A DNA stretch of 64,000 nt from Aureispira sp. CCB-QB1 (lineage in GTDB: Bacteria; Bacteroidota; Bacteroidia; Chitinophagales; Saprospiraceae), in the NCBI RefSeq assembly GCF_000724545.1, contig NZ_JHBV01000021.1:1-64000 (forward strand). The letters run 5' to 3'. The position numbers and the translations under genes are program-made. The stretch's first letter is position 1, and each line of letters begins with the position of its first letter. The notes beneath the pieces are model-generated. The model ran no database searches. It was not told the DNA's origin and was given only the letters and a program-made list of their open reading frames with translations. Positions 9,106-18,489 of the stretch are shown here, one piece after another.

Positions 9106-10104
9106 TTATTCTTCGTCTAATTTGTATTTAGACAAGTCCATTCCGAAAGAAAGGCTTTTTTCAACTAAAAGTTCTTCGATTTCTACCAAAGACTTTTTAC
9201 CAAAGTTACGGAATTTTAACAATTCATGTGTTTCGAACTGTACCAAATCAGCCAAAGAGTTGATTTTAGCTGCTTTTAGACAGTTGTAAGCACGAACAGA
9301 AAGATCTAAATCTTCCAAAGAAGTTTTCAATAATTTGCGCATGTGCAAGATGTGCTCATCTACAATATTATCTTCTTTTCTAGAATCATCATCAAAAGTA
9401 ATGTTCTCATCAGAGATTAACATCAAGTGTTGAATCAAAATTTTAGAAGCTTCTTTGATCGCATATTCAGGATGAATAGTACCATCTGTTTTTAAATCTA
9501 TAGTTAATTTCTCATAATCTGTGTGTTGACCTACACGACTACTAGAAACTGCATATTTTACATTTTTGATTGGAGTATAGATCGCATCAATTGGAATATA
9601 TCCGATTGGAGCATCCTTAGGCAAGTTTTCTTCAGCCGAAACATATCCTCTACCTTTGGTAACGGTCAATTCTACTTCTAAGGTAACAGAAGTTTCCATG
9701 TGACAGATAACTAGATCAGGATTTGTTACATCAAAAACATTGGTTGCCTCACCCAAATCACCAGCAGTAAATGTATCTTTACCACTAATAGTAGCATAAA
9801 TTTTCTCAGCTTCTTCTCCTTCGCCCTCTAACAAATACTTCAAACGTACTTGTTTTAGGTTTAAGATGATGTCAACAACATCTTCAACCACTCCTTTGAT
9901 AGAAGAAAACTCATGGTCGACACCACGGATACGAACCGCAGAAATCGCATGTCCTTCTAAAGAAGATAACAATACACGACGTAAAGAATTACCAATAGTT
10001 TGACCAAAGCCAGGCTCTAGAGGTTTAAATTCAAATTGACCATCAAAATCATCTGCTTTCTTAAGAAGGATTTTATCTGGTTTTTGGAAGTTTAATAAAC
10101 TCAT
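9106..10104 (-). CDS. rpoA: DNA-directed RNA polymerase subunit alpha
   Basis: I place the start at 10104 (MSLLNFQKPD..., 332 residues), the usual family start. The reading frame is open further upstream to 10200, but that stretch covers the 13-bp hairpin at 10164-10194 and has no family similarity. The alpha N-terminal domain contains GQTIGNSLRRVLLSS. The C-terminal domain has the DLSVRAYNCLK helix, with the Arg used for UP-element contact, and the FRNFGKKSL segment. It assembles core polymerase. It lies in the classical position between rpsD and rplQ. Confidence 0.97.
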   Translation of the reverse strand: MSLLNFQKPDKILLKKADDFDGQFEFKPLEPGFGQTIGNSLRRVLLSSLEGHAISAVRIRGVDHEFSSIKGVVEDVVDIILNLKQVRLKYLLEGEGEEAEKIYATISGKDTFTAGDLGEATNVFDVTNPDLVICHMETSVTLEVELTVTKGRGYVSAEENLPKDAPIGYIPIDAIYTPIKNVKYAVSSSRVGQHTDYEKLTIDLKTDGTIHPEYAIKEASKILIQHLMLISDENITFDDDSRKEDNIVDEHILHMRKLLKTSLEDLDLSVRAYNCLKAAKINSLADLVQFETHELLKFRNFGKKSLVEIEELLVEKSLSFGMDLSKYKLDEE

Positions 10105-10163
10105 AAGATTATTAGTATCTGATGGTGGAGAATTTCTAATTAATTGACAATTGCCTTTAACGA

Positions 10164-10194
10164 TTTTTAGGACTTCGATATGAAGTCCTAAAAA
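10164..10194 (-). promoter_or_regulatory. 13-bp hairpin in the rpoA leader
   Basis: A perfect inverted repeat (10164-10176 with 10182-10194, 5-nt loop) in the 117-bp gap between rpsD and rpoA. Neither strand has a T-run after the stem, so it is not a classical terminator. It could be an RNA processing site or a protein-binding leader structure. Confidence 0.6.
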
Positions 10195-10221
10195 CAGCAA
10201 AAGTATGTTCCTTAAAAAGGA

Positions 10222-10836
10222 TTATTTCGAGTAAAGTTCTACGATTAATTGCTCGTTGATTTTCTCTGGAATTTCTTCTCTGTTAGGTGCTTGAATAAAC
10301 ACACCTTCCATTTTGTCTCCATTCCACTCCAACCAAGGGAATTTGCGAACATTTTGAGAATTTGTATTGATAGAATCCAAGATAGATTGCATTCCTTGAG
10401 ATTTACCACGAACTTGAACAACATCACCTGGACGTAAGGTACAAGAAGCGATATTAGTTACTACACCATTAACAGCGATGTGTTTGTGAGAAACTAATTG
10501 ACGAGCTGCTCTACGAGTAGGAGCAATACCTAGACGGTAAACTGTATTGTCTAAACGAGCCTCCAACAATTTGAACAAGTTTTCACCTGTTTTACCATCT
10601 TGTCTAGATGCTTTGTCAAACATTTTGCGGAATTGACGCTCTAATACACCATAAGTATATTTAGCTTTTTGTTTTTCCGTCAATTGGATTGCATAATCCG
10701 ATTTTTGTTTGCGACGCTTAGAAGGACCGTGTTGTCCTGGTCCATATTTTTTCTTTTCAAAAACTTTATCGTAACCAAAGATTGCTTCACCTAGCGCTCT
10801 TGCTTTCTTTGATTTAGGTCCTGTGTACCTTGCCAT
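10222..10836 (-). CDS. rpsD: 30S ribosomal protein uS4
   Basis: A 204-residue protein, normal length. It begins [18 protein letters not shown] and has the S4 RNA-binding domain near residues 90-155 ([24 protein letters not shown]). It lacks the N-terminal zinc cysteines. It initiates 16S rRNA folding and, in other bacteria, represses the alpha operon. It sits between rpsK and rpoA, as is standard. Confidence 0.97.
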   Translation of the reverse strand: MARYTGPKSKKARALGEAIFGYDKVFEKKKYGPGQHGPSKRRKQKSDYAIQLTEKQKAKYTYGVLERQFRKMFDKASRQDGKTGENLFKLLEARLDNTVYRLGIAPTRRAARQLVSHKHIAVNGVVTNIASCTLRPGDVVQVRGKSQGMQSILDSINTNSQNVRKFPWLEWNGDKMEGVFIQAPNREEIPEKINEQLIVELYSK

Positions 10837-10906
10837 TTTTTAATAACATTTGTGTTGCAACTACCAATCCCAGCAATAGAAGGGCATTTACAACTGATTT
10901 TGATTT

Positions 10907-11293
10907 TTATACTCTACGTTTCTTAGGAGGACGACAACCATTGTGTGGTATAGGCGTCACGTCCAAGATGGTCAAAACTTTGATTCCAGCAGCATCAATC
11001 GCACGGATTGCAGCTTCACGTCCAGAACCTGGTCCTTTTACATATACTGTTACACTTCTTAGACCACAATCGTATGCTTCTTTAGCAGCATCAGTAGCAG
11101 CAATTTGAGCAGCATAAGGCGTGTTTTTCTTAGAACCTCTAAAGTTAGCTTTACCAGCAGAACCCCAAGAGATTGTTTGACCCGCATTATTTGTCAATGT
11201 GACAATAATATTGTTGAATGATGCACGTATGTGAGCTTGACCTTGCGCTTCAACTTTTACGTTCTTCTTTTTTACTTTTTTAGACTTTGCCAT
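10907..11293 (-). CDS. rpsK: 30S ribosomal protein uS11
   Basis: A 128-residue protein with the conserved core [15 protein letters not shown] and the C-terminal signature [16 protein letters not shown]. It forms the platform of the 30S subunit near the E site. It has a basic N-terminal extension. The gene lies 38 bp after rpsM and 70 bp before rpsD. Confidence 0.98.
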   Translation of the reverse strand: MAKSKKVKKKNVKVEAQGQAHIRASFNNIIVTLTNNAGQTISWGSAGKANFRGSKKNTPYAAQIAATDAAKEAYDCGLRSVTVYVKGPGSGREAAIRAIDAAGIKVLTILDVTPIPHNGCRPPKKRRV

Positions 11294-11331
11294 AACTATA
11301 TTATATAATCTAGTCGATTAGATTTTATTTA

Positions 11332-11709
11332 TTATTTACCTGCTTTCTTCTTGTTCGCAACAGTCTTACGTTTTCCTTTACGAGTACGAGCATTAGTTTG
11401 CGTACGTTGTCCGCGCAAAGGTAAACCTTTTCTGTGACGTAATCCTCTGTAGCAAGCAATATCCATTAAACGCTTAATGTTCAATTGAACCTCTGTACGC
11501 AATTGACCTTCTACTGTATATTTATCAGCAAGAATTTGACGAATGCTTTTGATATCTTTATCATTCCATTCTCTTACTTTGACACTTTGATCAACACCAG
11601 CTTCATTTAAGATTTCTTTTGCTGATGTTAGGCCGATACCATAGATGTATGTTAGGCCAATTACACCTCTCTTGTTCTTGGGTAAATCTACCCCTGCAAT
11701 ACGAGCCAT
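11332..11709 (-). CDS. rpsM: 30S ribosomal protein uS13
   Basis: A 125-residue protein. [20 protein letters not shown] at the start, and the [20 protein letters not shown] segment that contacts P-site tRNA and makes the B1 bridge to the 50S subunit, are both present. The C-terminus is the usual Lys-rich tail. It is the first 30S gene after infA-rpmJ. Confidence 0.98.
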   Translation of the reverse strand: MARIAGVDLPKNKRGVIGLTYIYGIGLTSAKEILNEAGVDQSVKVREWNDKDIKSIRQILADKYTVEGQLRTEVQLNIKRLMDIACYRGLRHRKGLPLRGQRTQTNARTRKGKRKTVANKKKAGK

Positions 11710-11740
11710 ATCTAACTATTAAAATTTATGCTTCTATTAA

Positions 11741-11857
11741 TTATCCTTGACGTTGCTTGAACTTAGGATTTTTTTTATTGATAATGTAAACTTTTCCCTT
11801 TCGGCGTACGATTTTACAATCGGCAGAACGCTTCTTGACAGATGGTCTTACTTTCAT
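11741..11857 (-). CDS. rpmJ: 50S ribosomal protein bL36
   Basis: A 38-residue protein: [15 protein letters not shown]..., ending NPKFKQRQG. It was found by translating the gap between infA and rpsM. It is the zinc-free form: of the Cys-Cys-Cys-His ligands of the classical protein only Cys14 remains (the others read Ser11, Asn27 and Phe33 by alignment). To my knowledge this is the usual form in Bacteroidota. It lies 14 bp after infA and 31 bp before rpsM. Confidence 0.95.
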   Translation of the reverse strand: MKVRPSVKKRSADCKIVRRKGKVYIINKKNPKFKQRQG

Positions 11858-11871
11858 GATTCTAGTTAATT

Positions 11872-12090
11872 TTATTTATAGCGATAAATGATGCGCCCTC
11901 TGGTTAAATCATATGGAGACATTTCAACTGCTACCTTATCACCAGGCAATATACGAATGTAATTCATTCTCATTTTTCCTGAGATTGTTGCAATAATGAT
12001 ATGCTCATTTTCTAATTGAACCCGAAACATTGCATTTGACAATGCCTCAGTAATAATTCCATCCTGGCGGATTAATTCTTGCTTAGCCAT
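11872..12090 (-). CDS. infA: Translation initiation factor IF-1
   Basis: A 72-residue protein, the exact family length, with a single OB fold: [17 protein letters not shown], the [16 protein letters not shown] core and the C-terminal [13 protein letters not shown]. It binds the A site during initiation. It follows secY by 118 bp; the adk and map genes often found between secY and infA are absent here. Confidence 0.97.
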   Translation of the reverse strand: MAKQELIRQDGIITEALSNAMFRVQLENEHIIIATISGKMRMNYIRILPGDKVAVEMSPYDLTRGRIIYRYK

Positions 12091-12208
12091 AGATTTTCTT
12101 TTCGGACTGCGAATATCTAAATATTAATTTAAATAACCTAATTTTTAAATGTCTATTTAATAATAACTTACAAATAAATTAGGTTGTTTGATTTTATGCT
12201 TCTTATTT

Positions 12209-13549
12209 TTAGAGTACTGAATCTTCCGTTTCAGTAGTTCTAGTTCTTCCTTTGATTTTTCTAACATCATATCCATGCATAGATAGATGTCCATCAATTT
12301 GCTGTAGTGTATCCAAGACAACTGCCACAAGAATCAACAATGATGTACCTCCAAAGAAGATGGCAAAACCAACATTTGAAGTAATTGTTGCAGCAGCAAC
12401 ACCAGGAATAATAGAAATAACACCTAAAGCAATTGATCCAGGCAAAGTGACCAAAGTGGTTACCTCATCAATATACTCTGCTGTATCATTTCCTTGTTTA
12501 ACACCAGGAATAAATGCATTTTGACGCTTCAAGTGGTCTGCATATTGTTGTGGATTTACAATCAATGCTGTATAAACATATGTAAATATAACAACTAGTA
12601 AAAAGAACACTACATTATAAGGTAAAGAGGTAAAGTCAGCCAAAACAGCCCAAAATCCACTCTCACTACCCAAGGCTCCAGCCACTGCTCCAGGTACAAA
12701 CATTAATGCTTGTGCAAAGATAATTGGCATTACACCTGCTGCGTTCAATTTGATAGGCAAATAATCTCTTTCTGTACCAAGTTCAGTAAGATTATTACGA
12801 CCGATCATATGCTTCGCAAATTGTATTTTAATTTTTCTAACTGCTTGTACCAAAGCAACACTTGCCATTACAACAGCAACAAACAAAGCCATTTCTAGTA
12901 TAAAAATAACCAATTGTCCTGTTCCTAACTTTAAGTTAAATTCGCTTACAAAAGCACCTGGTAAAGCAGCAATAATACCCGCAGTAATCAATAATGAAAT
13001 ACCATTACCAACTCCTTTGTCAGTAATACGCTCTCCCAACCACATACAGAACACCGTACCAGCTGTAAGAATAATAATGTTAGCCAACCAGAATACCGTA
13101 GGAGGAATCTGAGGCATAATTACCCCTTGCTGAGAGTTCAAATAAGTCAAGTAAGCAGAGCCTTGTACGATTGTAATAGCAATTGTAATAACTCGAGTGA
13201 TTTGGTTCAACTTTCTTTGCCCATTTTCTCCATCTTTTTGGAGTTTCTGGAAGTATGGCACAGCAAATCCTAATAGTTGTACAATAATAGATGCAGAGAT
13301 ATAAGGCATAATCCCCAGTGCAAATACAGCTGCCTTGAAGAAAGAACCTCCTGTAAACGTGTCTAACAGTCCTATTAAACCACCAGAATTAGTACCTACC
13401 GCATTAGCTAAAGCCTCTGCATCGATACCAGGCAAAATAACAAAACTTCCAAAGCGATAAACTGCAAGAAATCCAACAGTAAGAAGGATACGATTACGCA
13501 ATTCCTCTACCGCCCAGATGTCTTGTAATTTTTTAATTAAACCATTCAT
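12209..13549 (-). CDS. secY: Preprotein translocase subunit SecY
   Basis: A 446-residue protein with ten hydrophobic helices. The N-terminus RNRILLTVGFLAVYRFGSFV, the plug region near FTGGSFF, PYISASIIVQLL and the cytoplasmic loop with RKIKIQFAKHMIGR are all recognisable. It forms the protein-conducting channel in the inner membrane. It is separated from rplO by 71 bp that include a strong terminator-like hairpin, so its expression may be set apart from the upstream ribosomal genes. Confidence 0.97.
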   Translation of the reverse strand: MNGLIKKLQDIWAVEELRNRILLTVGFLAVYRFGSFVILPGIDAEALANAVGTNSGGLIGLLDTFTGGSFFKAAVFALGIMPYISASIIVQLLGFAVPYFQKLQKDGENGQRKLNQITRVITIAITIVQGSAYLTYLNSQQGVIMPQIPPTVFWLANIIILTAGTVFCMWLGERITDKGVGNGISLLITAGIIAALPGAFVSEFNLKLGTGQLVIFILEMALFVAVVMASVALVQAVRKIKIQFAKHMIGRNNLTELGTERDYLPIKLNAAGVMPIIFAQALMFVPGAVAGALGSESGFWAVLADFTSLPYNVVFFLLVVIFTYVYTALIVNPQQYADHLKRQNAFIPGVKQGNDTAEYIDEVTTLVTLPGSIALGVISIIPGVAAATITSNVGFAIFFGGTSLLILVAVVLDTLQQIDGHLSMHGYDVRKIKGRTRTTETEDSVL

Positions 13550-13580
13550 TATCTTAAGATATTATTAGATGAAGCGCACA

Positions 13581-13614
13581 AAAAGAATTGAAGGAATACA
13601 CCTTCAATTCTTTT
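13581..13614 (-). terminator. Terminator or attenuator between rplO and secY
   Basis: A perfect 14-bp inverted repeat (13581-13594 with 13601-13614) with a 6-nt loop, extending into a T-run on the minus strand. It lies inside a ribosomal operon, seven bases beyond the rplO stop codon and 32 bases before secY. Confidence 0.75.
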
Positions 13615-13620
13615 TTATAC

Positions 13621-14307
13621 TTATACCAAAGCTACAGATCCGCCAAGGGCTTCTACCTGAGCTTTAGCTTCTTCAGAAATTTTATTTACTTCTAGAGTAA
13701 GTTTGTTTGAGATTGTTCCCTCTGCAACAACATGTACAGCGTCGTCCTCTCCTACAAAACTGAAATGCTTGCGAATAAGTGCTAGATCTATTTTGTCTAC
13801 ACCATCTGCATCAGCAATACCTTGAAGTGTGTTTAGTTTTAATTCTACGAAAGCTTTTCCACCAGCATCCAAAATTGCTTTTTTAGCAGAAGCAGAAAAA
13901 CGATTAGCAGTAACCTCCAAAGCCGTTTTCAACTCACCAGCACCTAAAACTTTGCAAGATGCTGTTCCAGAAATAACTCCTAATTCTCTCAATGTAGCAG
14001 AAGTAATTTCTGTTAAGTTGTGCTTACTTGCGAAGTATTCCAATTGACTCAAGTTCATTGGAGTAAAGTCAGTTGGTCTAGTAGATTGGTAACGACGGTG
14101 TGTGTTTTTGAATCCACGCTTAGGCACTACTTTTTGCAAAGGCATTTGACCACCTTCAAAGTATCTCATATTAGAGAACCCAGAACGAGATTTAGCACCT
14201 TTGTGTCCACGAGTAGCCGTGCGTCCAGAACCAGCACCTACACCACGAGCGATACGCTTTTTATTTTTAACAGAACCTTTAGCAGGTTTTAAATTATTAA
14301 GTTTCAT
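13621..14307 (-). CDS. rplO: 50S ribosomal protein uL15 with duplicated C-terminal domain
   Basis: The N-terminal half is standard uL15 (GVGAGSGRTATRGHKGAKSR; FEGGQMPLQKVVPKRGF). The protein is 228 residues instead of about 145-150. Residues 84-154 are the normal C-terminal domain, with VLGAGEL and FSASAKKAILDAGG. Residues 157-228 repeat the same pattern almost without gaps, with VVAEGTI and ISEEAKAQVEALGG, at low identity. This looks like an old tandem duplication inside the gene. uL15 binds 23S rRNA and is needed late in 50S assembly. Confidence 0.93.
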   Translation of the reverse strand: MKLNNLKPAKGSVKNKKRIARGVGAGSGRTATRGHKGAKSRSGFSNMRYFEGGQMPLQKVVPKRGFKNTHRRYQSTRPTDFTPMNLSQLEYFASKHNLTEITSATLRELGVISGTASCKVLGAGELKTALEVTANRFSASAKKAILDAGGKAFVELKLNTLQGIADADGVDKIDLALIRKHFSFVGEDDAVHVVAEGTISNKLTLEVNKISEEAKAQVEALGGSVALV

Positions 14308-14386
14308 CTTATTTGAAATTATCTTACTGATATAAAGATATCAATAATTATAATTATGAATAACACTATTGCAAAGAGATCACCAA

Positions 14387-14566
14387 CTAAGCTTCCTCTG
14401 TTTTTACTAAGTGCTTAACTTTGTTAATCATACCCAATATTTGTGGCGTGCTTTCATGCTCTACAGTTTGGTTCATTTTACGTAAACCTAATGCTTGCAT
14501 AGTTGCTTTTTGCCTTTTTGTGCGATCGATGACGCTTTTTACTTGAGTAACTTTAATTTTAGCCAT
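14387..14566 (-). CDS. rpmD: 50S ribosomal protein uL30
   Basis: A 59-residue protein found by translating the gap between rpsE and rplO. It starts [20 protein letters not shown] and continues [20 protein letters not shown], the uL30 signature. The size is normal. It is 19 bp after rpsE and 79 bp before rplO, the expected order. Confidence 0.96.
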   Translation of the reverse strand: MAKIKVTQVKSVIDRTKRQKATMQALGLRKMNQTVEHESTPQILGMINKVKHLVKTEEA

Positions 14567-14585
14567 TTTAAATTGTATTTAACGA

Positions 14586-15104
14586 TTAGCCTTCAAAAAC
14601 TTTCTTTAAAGAAATTCCTCTAGTTTTAGCAATATCAATAGGAGAACGTAATCTGCTCAACGCATCGATAGTTGCTTTAATTACATTGTGTGGGTTAGAG
14701 CTACCCAAAGATTTAGCCAATACGTTATGCACTCCAGCCATCTCAAGCACTGCACGCATAGCACCACCTGCGATTACCCCTGTACCATCAGCAGCAGGTT
14801 TGATCAAAACTTTACCAGCACCATACTTCCCATGCTGAGCATGAGGGATAGTACCTTTATATACAGGCACGTGAATAAGGCTTTTCTTAGCATCGTCAGC
14901 AGCTTTTGTAATTGCACTTGCCACCTCGCGAGCTTTACCTAATCCATGCCCTACTGTTCCATTACCATCTCCTACTACTACAATAGCAGCAAAGCTAAAT
15001 GTACGTCCACCTTTAGTAACTTTAGCAACACGGTTAAGTGCTACTAACTTTTCCTTCATTTCTGATTCGGTAGATTTTACTCTATTATTTTTTTTCTTAG
15101 CCAT
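14586..15104 (-). CDS. rpsE: 30S ribosomal protein uS5
   Basis: A 172-residue protein. The double-stranded RNA-binding N-domain ([34 protein letters not shown]) is followed by the C-domain ([36 protein letters not shown]). It contributes to decoding accuracy and mRNA unwinding at the entry channel. It follows rplR by 11 bp. Confidence 0.98.
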   Translation of the reverse strand: MAKKKNNRVKSTESEMKEKLVALNRVAKVTKGGRTFSFAAIVVVGDGNGTVGHGLGKAREVASAITKAADDAKKSLIHVPVYKGTIPHAQHGKYGAGKVLIKPAADGTGVIAGGAMRAVLEMAGVHNVLAKSLGSSNPHNVIKATIDALSRLRSPIDIAKTRGISLKKVFEG

Positions 15105-15115
15105 TTTTTTCAGAT

Positions 15116-15484
15116 TTAGAATTGTAACAATTCGTTGGTTCCATCTTCTTTTCGCTCGCCACGTGCACCATCAGCCAAAGCTTTTATGCGACCATGATAA
15201 ATGTAGCCACTTCTATCAAAAACTACACTTGTAATTCCTGCTTCAAGAGCTTTGGTAGCTAATAAACGACCTACCGCTTTAGCTTGATCCATTTTTGTTC
15301 CTGCTTCAACTTCTTTAGACGCTACTGCAACCAAAGTGGTAGCAGTTTCGTCGTTGATTAGTTGAGCATAGATACTTTTGTTGCTTCTAAAAACCGATAA
15401 TCTAGGTCTAGCTGCAGTTCCAGAGATTTTTTTTCTAATTCGTCTGTGAACTCTTTTACGACTACTTAGTGTCTTAGAACTCAT
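15116..15484 (-). CDS. rplR: 50S ribosomal protein uL18
   Basis: A 122-residue protein with [20 protein letters not shown] and the C-terminal [20 protein letters not shown] signature. It binds 5S rRNA together with uL5. The length is normal. It lies between rplF and rpsE in standard order. Confidence 0.98.
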   Translation of the reverse strand: MSSKTLSSRKRVHRRIRKKISGTAARPRLSVFRSNKSIYAQLINDETATTLVAVASKEVEAGTKMDQAKAVGRLLATKALEAGITSVVFDRSGYIYHGRIKALADGARGERKEDGTNELLQF

Positions 15485-15520
15485 GATTCTTATATATTTA
15501 AGAGAATATTATCTAACTAT

Positions 15521-16075
15521 TTATTTAGCAGCTGTTTTACCAGCTTTTCTACGTATTTCTTCACCTTTGAAGCGAACACCTTTACCTTTGTAAGGCTCAG
15601 TTTTACGGAACCCACGGATCTTAGCCGCTACTTGTCCTATCAACTGTTTATCAATGCTCGTCAAAATAACAGCAGGAGCTTTACCTTTTTCAGATACTGT
15701 CTCTACTTTTACTTCATCTGGTATGTAAAACATAACAGGGTGAGAATAACCTAGAGCTAATTCTAACAACTGTCCAGTGTTTTTAGCACGGTAACCGATA
15801 CCATGTAATTCTAATTCAATTTTGAAGCCATTAGATACACCTTCTACCATATTATAAACAAGCTGACGGTACAATCCGTGCATAGCTTTATGGCGTTTTT
15901 GTTCAGTTGTTCTTTTAACAATAACTTGGTTGCCTTCTTGCTCTAAAGAGATACCATCAGAGTTAATGTGTTGTTTCAACTCTCCTTTAGGTCCTTTAAC
16001 AGTTACCCAATTATTGTCAATTTTAAACTCTACTCCGGCTGGCAAATCGATTGGAGTTTTTCCTATTCTTGACAT
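15521..16075 (-). CDS. rplF: 50S ribosomal protein uL6
   Basis: A 184-residue protein, MSRIGKTPIDLPAGVEF at the start, with two related domains and the C-terminal EPYKGKGVRFKGEEIRRKAGK signature. It lies near the GTPase-associated centre of the 50S subunit. Normal length; 55 bp after rpsH. Confidence 0.98.
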   Translation of the reverse strand: MSRIGKTPIDLPAGVEFKIDNNWVTVKGPKGELKQHINSDGISLEQEGNQVIVKRTTEQKRHKAMHGLYRQLVYNMVEGVSNGFKIELELHGIGYRAKNTGQLLELALGYSHPVMFYIPDEVKVETVSEKGKAPAVILTSIDKQLIGQVAAKIRGFRKTEPYKGKGVRFKGEEIRRKAGKTAAK

Positions 16076-16130
16076 TTTAATATATTTTAATTATTTATGG
16101 TCTTGTTTAATTCTGTCTAACTATTCTGTT

Positions 16131-16535
16131 CTAGTAAACATAGAATAGAACTTCACCACCTACATTTTCTTTTCTAGCTGTTTTTTCAGTTAATACACCT
16201 TTAGAAGTAGAAACAACAGCTGTTCCTAGTCCATTGATGATATTTGGTAGTTCACTTGCTTTTACATAGTGTCTCAAACCAGGTCTAGAAACTCTCTTCA
16301 ACTTTTGAATAACAGGACGTTTTGTTTCTCTATCGTATTTCAAAGCGATTAAGATTTGACCCTGCTTATTTTCAGTCTCCTCAAATTTATATTTCAAAAT
16401 GTAACCTTGATTGTACAAGATTTCGGTGATACTTTTTTTCAAGTTAGATGCAGGAATTGTAACCATACGGTGTCCAGCCATCTGTGCATTACGGATACGT
16501 GTTAAGTAATCCGCAATAGGATCAGTAAGTGCCAT
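16131..16535 (-). CDS. rpsH: 30S ribosomal protein uS8
   Basis: A 134-residue protein with the N-terminal [19 protein letters not shown] and the C-terminal [28 protein letters not shown] signature split across the fold. It binds helix 21 of 16S rRNA and in Escherichia coli represses the spc operon. An unusually long gap of 131 bp separates it from rpsN upstream. Confidence 0.98.
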   Translation of the reverse strand: MALTDPIADYLTRIRNAQMAGHRMVTIPASNLKKSITEILYNQGYILKYKFEETENKQGQILIALKYDRETKRPVIQKLKRVSRPGLRHYVKASELPNIINGLGTAVVSTSKGVLTEKTARKENVGGEVLFYVY

Positions 16536-16666
16536 ACTTTCTGTTTTAATCGCAATTATTATCCTGGAGAAGGATGTAATTACTGATTCAAAAAATAATT
16601 TTTAAAGCTTTAGTCTAGTTGACTGTGCTATTGAATATATTGTATTGTTGGATAATTTCTAAACGC

Positions 16667-16936
16667 TTACCAACTAGCTTTTGTGATTCCAGGTATAAGA
16701 CCTTTAAGAGCCATTTCTCTGAACGTTACACGAGAAATTCCAAATTGGCGCATATAACCTTTTGGACGACCAGTTAGTTGACAACGATTGTGCAAACGAA
16801 CTTTAGAAGAGTTTTTTGGAAGTTTATCCAATGCCTCATAGTCTCCTTTAGCTTTTAGTTCTGCACGCAATTTTGCGTACTTAGCCACCAATTTTTCTCT
16901 TTTTTTCTCTCTTGCTATTACTGCTTTTCTAGCCAT
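16667..16936 (-). CDS. rpsN: 30S ribosomal protein uS14
   Basis: An 89-residue protein of the longer, zinc-free type: it lacks the two CxxC pairs of the short form and has the middle segment [20 protein letters not shown]. The C-terminus [18 protein letters not shown] is typical. It lies 5 bp after rplE. Confidence 0.97.
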   Translation of the reverse strand: MARKAVIAREKKREKLVAKYAKLRAELKAKGDYEALDKLPKNSSKVRLHNRCQLTGRPKGYMRQFGISRVTFREMALKGLIPGITKASW

Positions 16937-16941
16937 TTTAT

Positions 16942-17493
16942 TTATTGGTTTTTGAAAGGTAAACCTAAAAGTTTCAATAATTCTAGTGCTTCCTCATCTG
17001 TTTCTGCGGTTGTTACAAAAGTAATATCCATACCAGTGATACGAGGAATTTTGTCCAAATCAATTTCAGGGAAAATGATTTGCTCAGTAATACCCATAGA
17101 GTAGTTCCCTCTACCGTCAAAGCTCTTATCATTGATCCCTCTAAAGTCACGTACACGAGGAAGTGCGATAGCGATCAATTTATACAAAAATTCATACATT
17201 TGGTTGTTGCGTAGAGTTACTCTAGCACCAATTGGCATACCGTCTCTAAGTTTAAAGTTAGAGATTGATTTTCTTGCCACAGTCTTTACAGCCTTCTGAC
17301 CAGCGATGATAGTCATCTCATTAACTGCATTATCAACAAGTTTTTTGTCAGAAGTCGCCAACCCAACACCTTGAGAAAGGCAAATTTTGGTTAGCTTAGG
17401 TACTTGCATTACAGAGTCATAATTGAATTTCTCCATCAATTGAGGGATTAATTCTTCTCTGTATTTAGTTTTTAATGTTGGTTGATAGTCCAT
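16942..17493 (-). CDS. rplE: 50S ribosomal protein uL5
   Basis: A 183-residue protein with [19 protein letters not shown], the [22 protein letters not shown] loop that contacts P-site tRNA, and the C-terminal [20 protein letters not shown]. It forms the 5S RNP with uL18. The length is normal and the spacing to rplX is 2 bp. Confidence 0.98.
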   Translation of the reverse strand: MDYQPTLKTKYREELIPQLMEKFNYDSVMQVPKLTKICLSQGVGLATSDKKLVDNAVNEMTIIAGQKAVKTVARKSISNFKLRDGMPIGARVTLRNNQMYEFLYKLIAIALPRVRDFRGINDKSFDGRGNYSMGITEQIIFPEIDLDKIPRITGMDITFVTTAETDEEALELLKLLGLPFKNQ

Positions 17494-17495
17494 TA

Positions 17496-17825
17496 CTAAA
17501 TTACCTCTTGTGTTTTCTTAGAAACGCGAACCAATTTACCGTTCTCATTTCTAGTTCTTTTAATACGGCTAGCCTCACCGTTAGCATCTACCAACATTAA
17601 GTTGGAAATGTGGATAGGAGCCTCTTTTTCGACAATGCCACCAGGTTGTTCAGCAGAAGGGCGTACATGGCGTTTAACCATATTAACACCTTTTACGATT
17701 GCTCTATAATCTTCTAAGAAGACTGCTTCTACAACACCAGTATCACCTTTGCTATCACCAGAAAGTACAACAACGTTGTCTCCTTTTCTGATCTGGCATT
17801 TGATTTTCTTATTTGATTTCTTCAT
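17496..17825 (-). CDS. rplX: 50S ribosomal protein uL24
   Basis: I choose the start at 17825 ([20 protein letters not shown], 109 residues), the usual family start, 7 bp after rplN. An upstream ATG at 17861 would add 12 residues unlike the family and overlap rplN by 29 bp. The KOW motif ([21 protein letters not shown]) and [14 protein letters not shown] are present. It initiates 50S assembly. Confidence 0.96.
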   Translation of the reverse strand: MKKSNKKIKCQIRKGDNVVVLSGDSKGDTGVVEAVFLEDYRAIVKGVNMVKRHVRPSAEQPGGIVEKEAPIHISNLMLVDANGEASRIKRTRNENGKLVRVSKKTQEVI

Positions 17826-17832
17826 GACTTTA

Positions 17833-18198
17833 TTATAATACTTCAGGTGCCAATGAAACAATTCTCATAAAATCACGCTCACGAAGTTCACGCGCTACAG
17901 GTCCGAATATACGGCTACCACGAGGTTCTTCACTAGCAGACAACAATACAACTGCATTGTCATCAAAACGGATATAAGATCCATCTTTTCTGCGGATTTC
18001 TTTTTTAGTTCTAACGATTACTGCCTTAGAAACAGTACCTTTTTTTAGACCACCAGGAGCAGCGTCTTTGACAGTTACTACGATGATATCACCAACAGAG
18101 GCATATCGTCTTCTAGAACCGCCCAAAACCTTAATACAAAGCACCTCTTTGGCACCTGTATTATCAGCTACTTTTAGTCTACTTTCTTGTTGTATCAT
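17833..18198 (-). CDS. rplN: 50S ribosomal protein uL14
   Basis: A 121-residue protein starting [24 protein letters not shown] and ending [17 protein letters not shown]. It makes bridge B8 to the 30S subunit and binds the silencing factor RsfS. Normal length. Confidence 0.98.
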   Translation of the reverse strand: MIQQESRLKVADNTGAKEVLCIKVLGGSRRRYASVGDIIVVTVKDAAPGGLKKGTVSKAVIVRTKKEIRRKDGSYIRFDDNAVVLLSASEEPRGSRIFGPVARELRERDFMRIVSLAPEVL

Positions 18199-18208
18199 GA
18201 CTTATTAT

Positions 18209-18472
18209 CTATTTCGCACGTTCTATAATTTCAACTAATCTCCAGCGCTTGCGTTTGCTCAATGGTCGAGTTTCCATGATGCGTACTATGTCCCCCATGT
18301 TACAAGTATTTTCTTCATCATGAGCGATGAATTTTTTAGACATTTTTACAGTCTTACTGTAAATAGGGTGCTTTACACGACGCTCAACAGAGACAGAAAT
18401 ACTCTTGTCCATCTTGTTGCTGGTTACGACACCAACACGCTGCTTGCGTAAGTTTCTTTTATTATCTTCCAT
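18209..18472 (-). CDS. rpsQ: 30S ribosomal protein uS17
   Basis: An 87-residue protein with the OB-fold pattern [19 protein letters not shown] and the C-terminal [20 protein letters not shown]. It binds the 5' domain of 16S rRNA. Normal length; order rpmC-rpsQ-rplN is standard. Confidence 0.98.
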   Translation of the reverse strand: MEDNKRNLRKQRVGVVTSNKMDKSISVSVERRVKHPIYSKTVKMSKKFIAHDEENTCNMGDIVRIMETRPLSKRKRWRLVEIIERAK

Positions 18473-18489
18473 TGCGGAATTTATTTAAA

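Noticed and set aside
10105-10200. N-terminal extension of rpoA
   Set aside because: The in-frame stretch is unlike alpha subunits and is occupied by a 13-bp hairpin; the normal start is at 10104.
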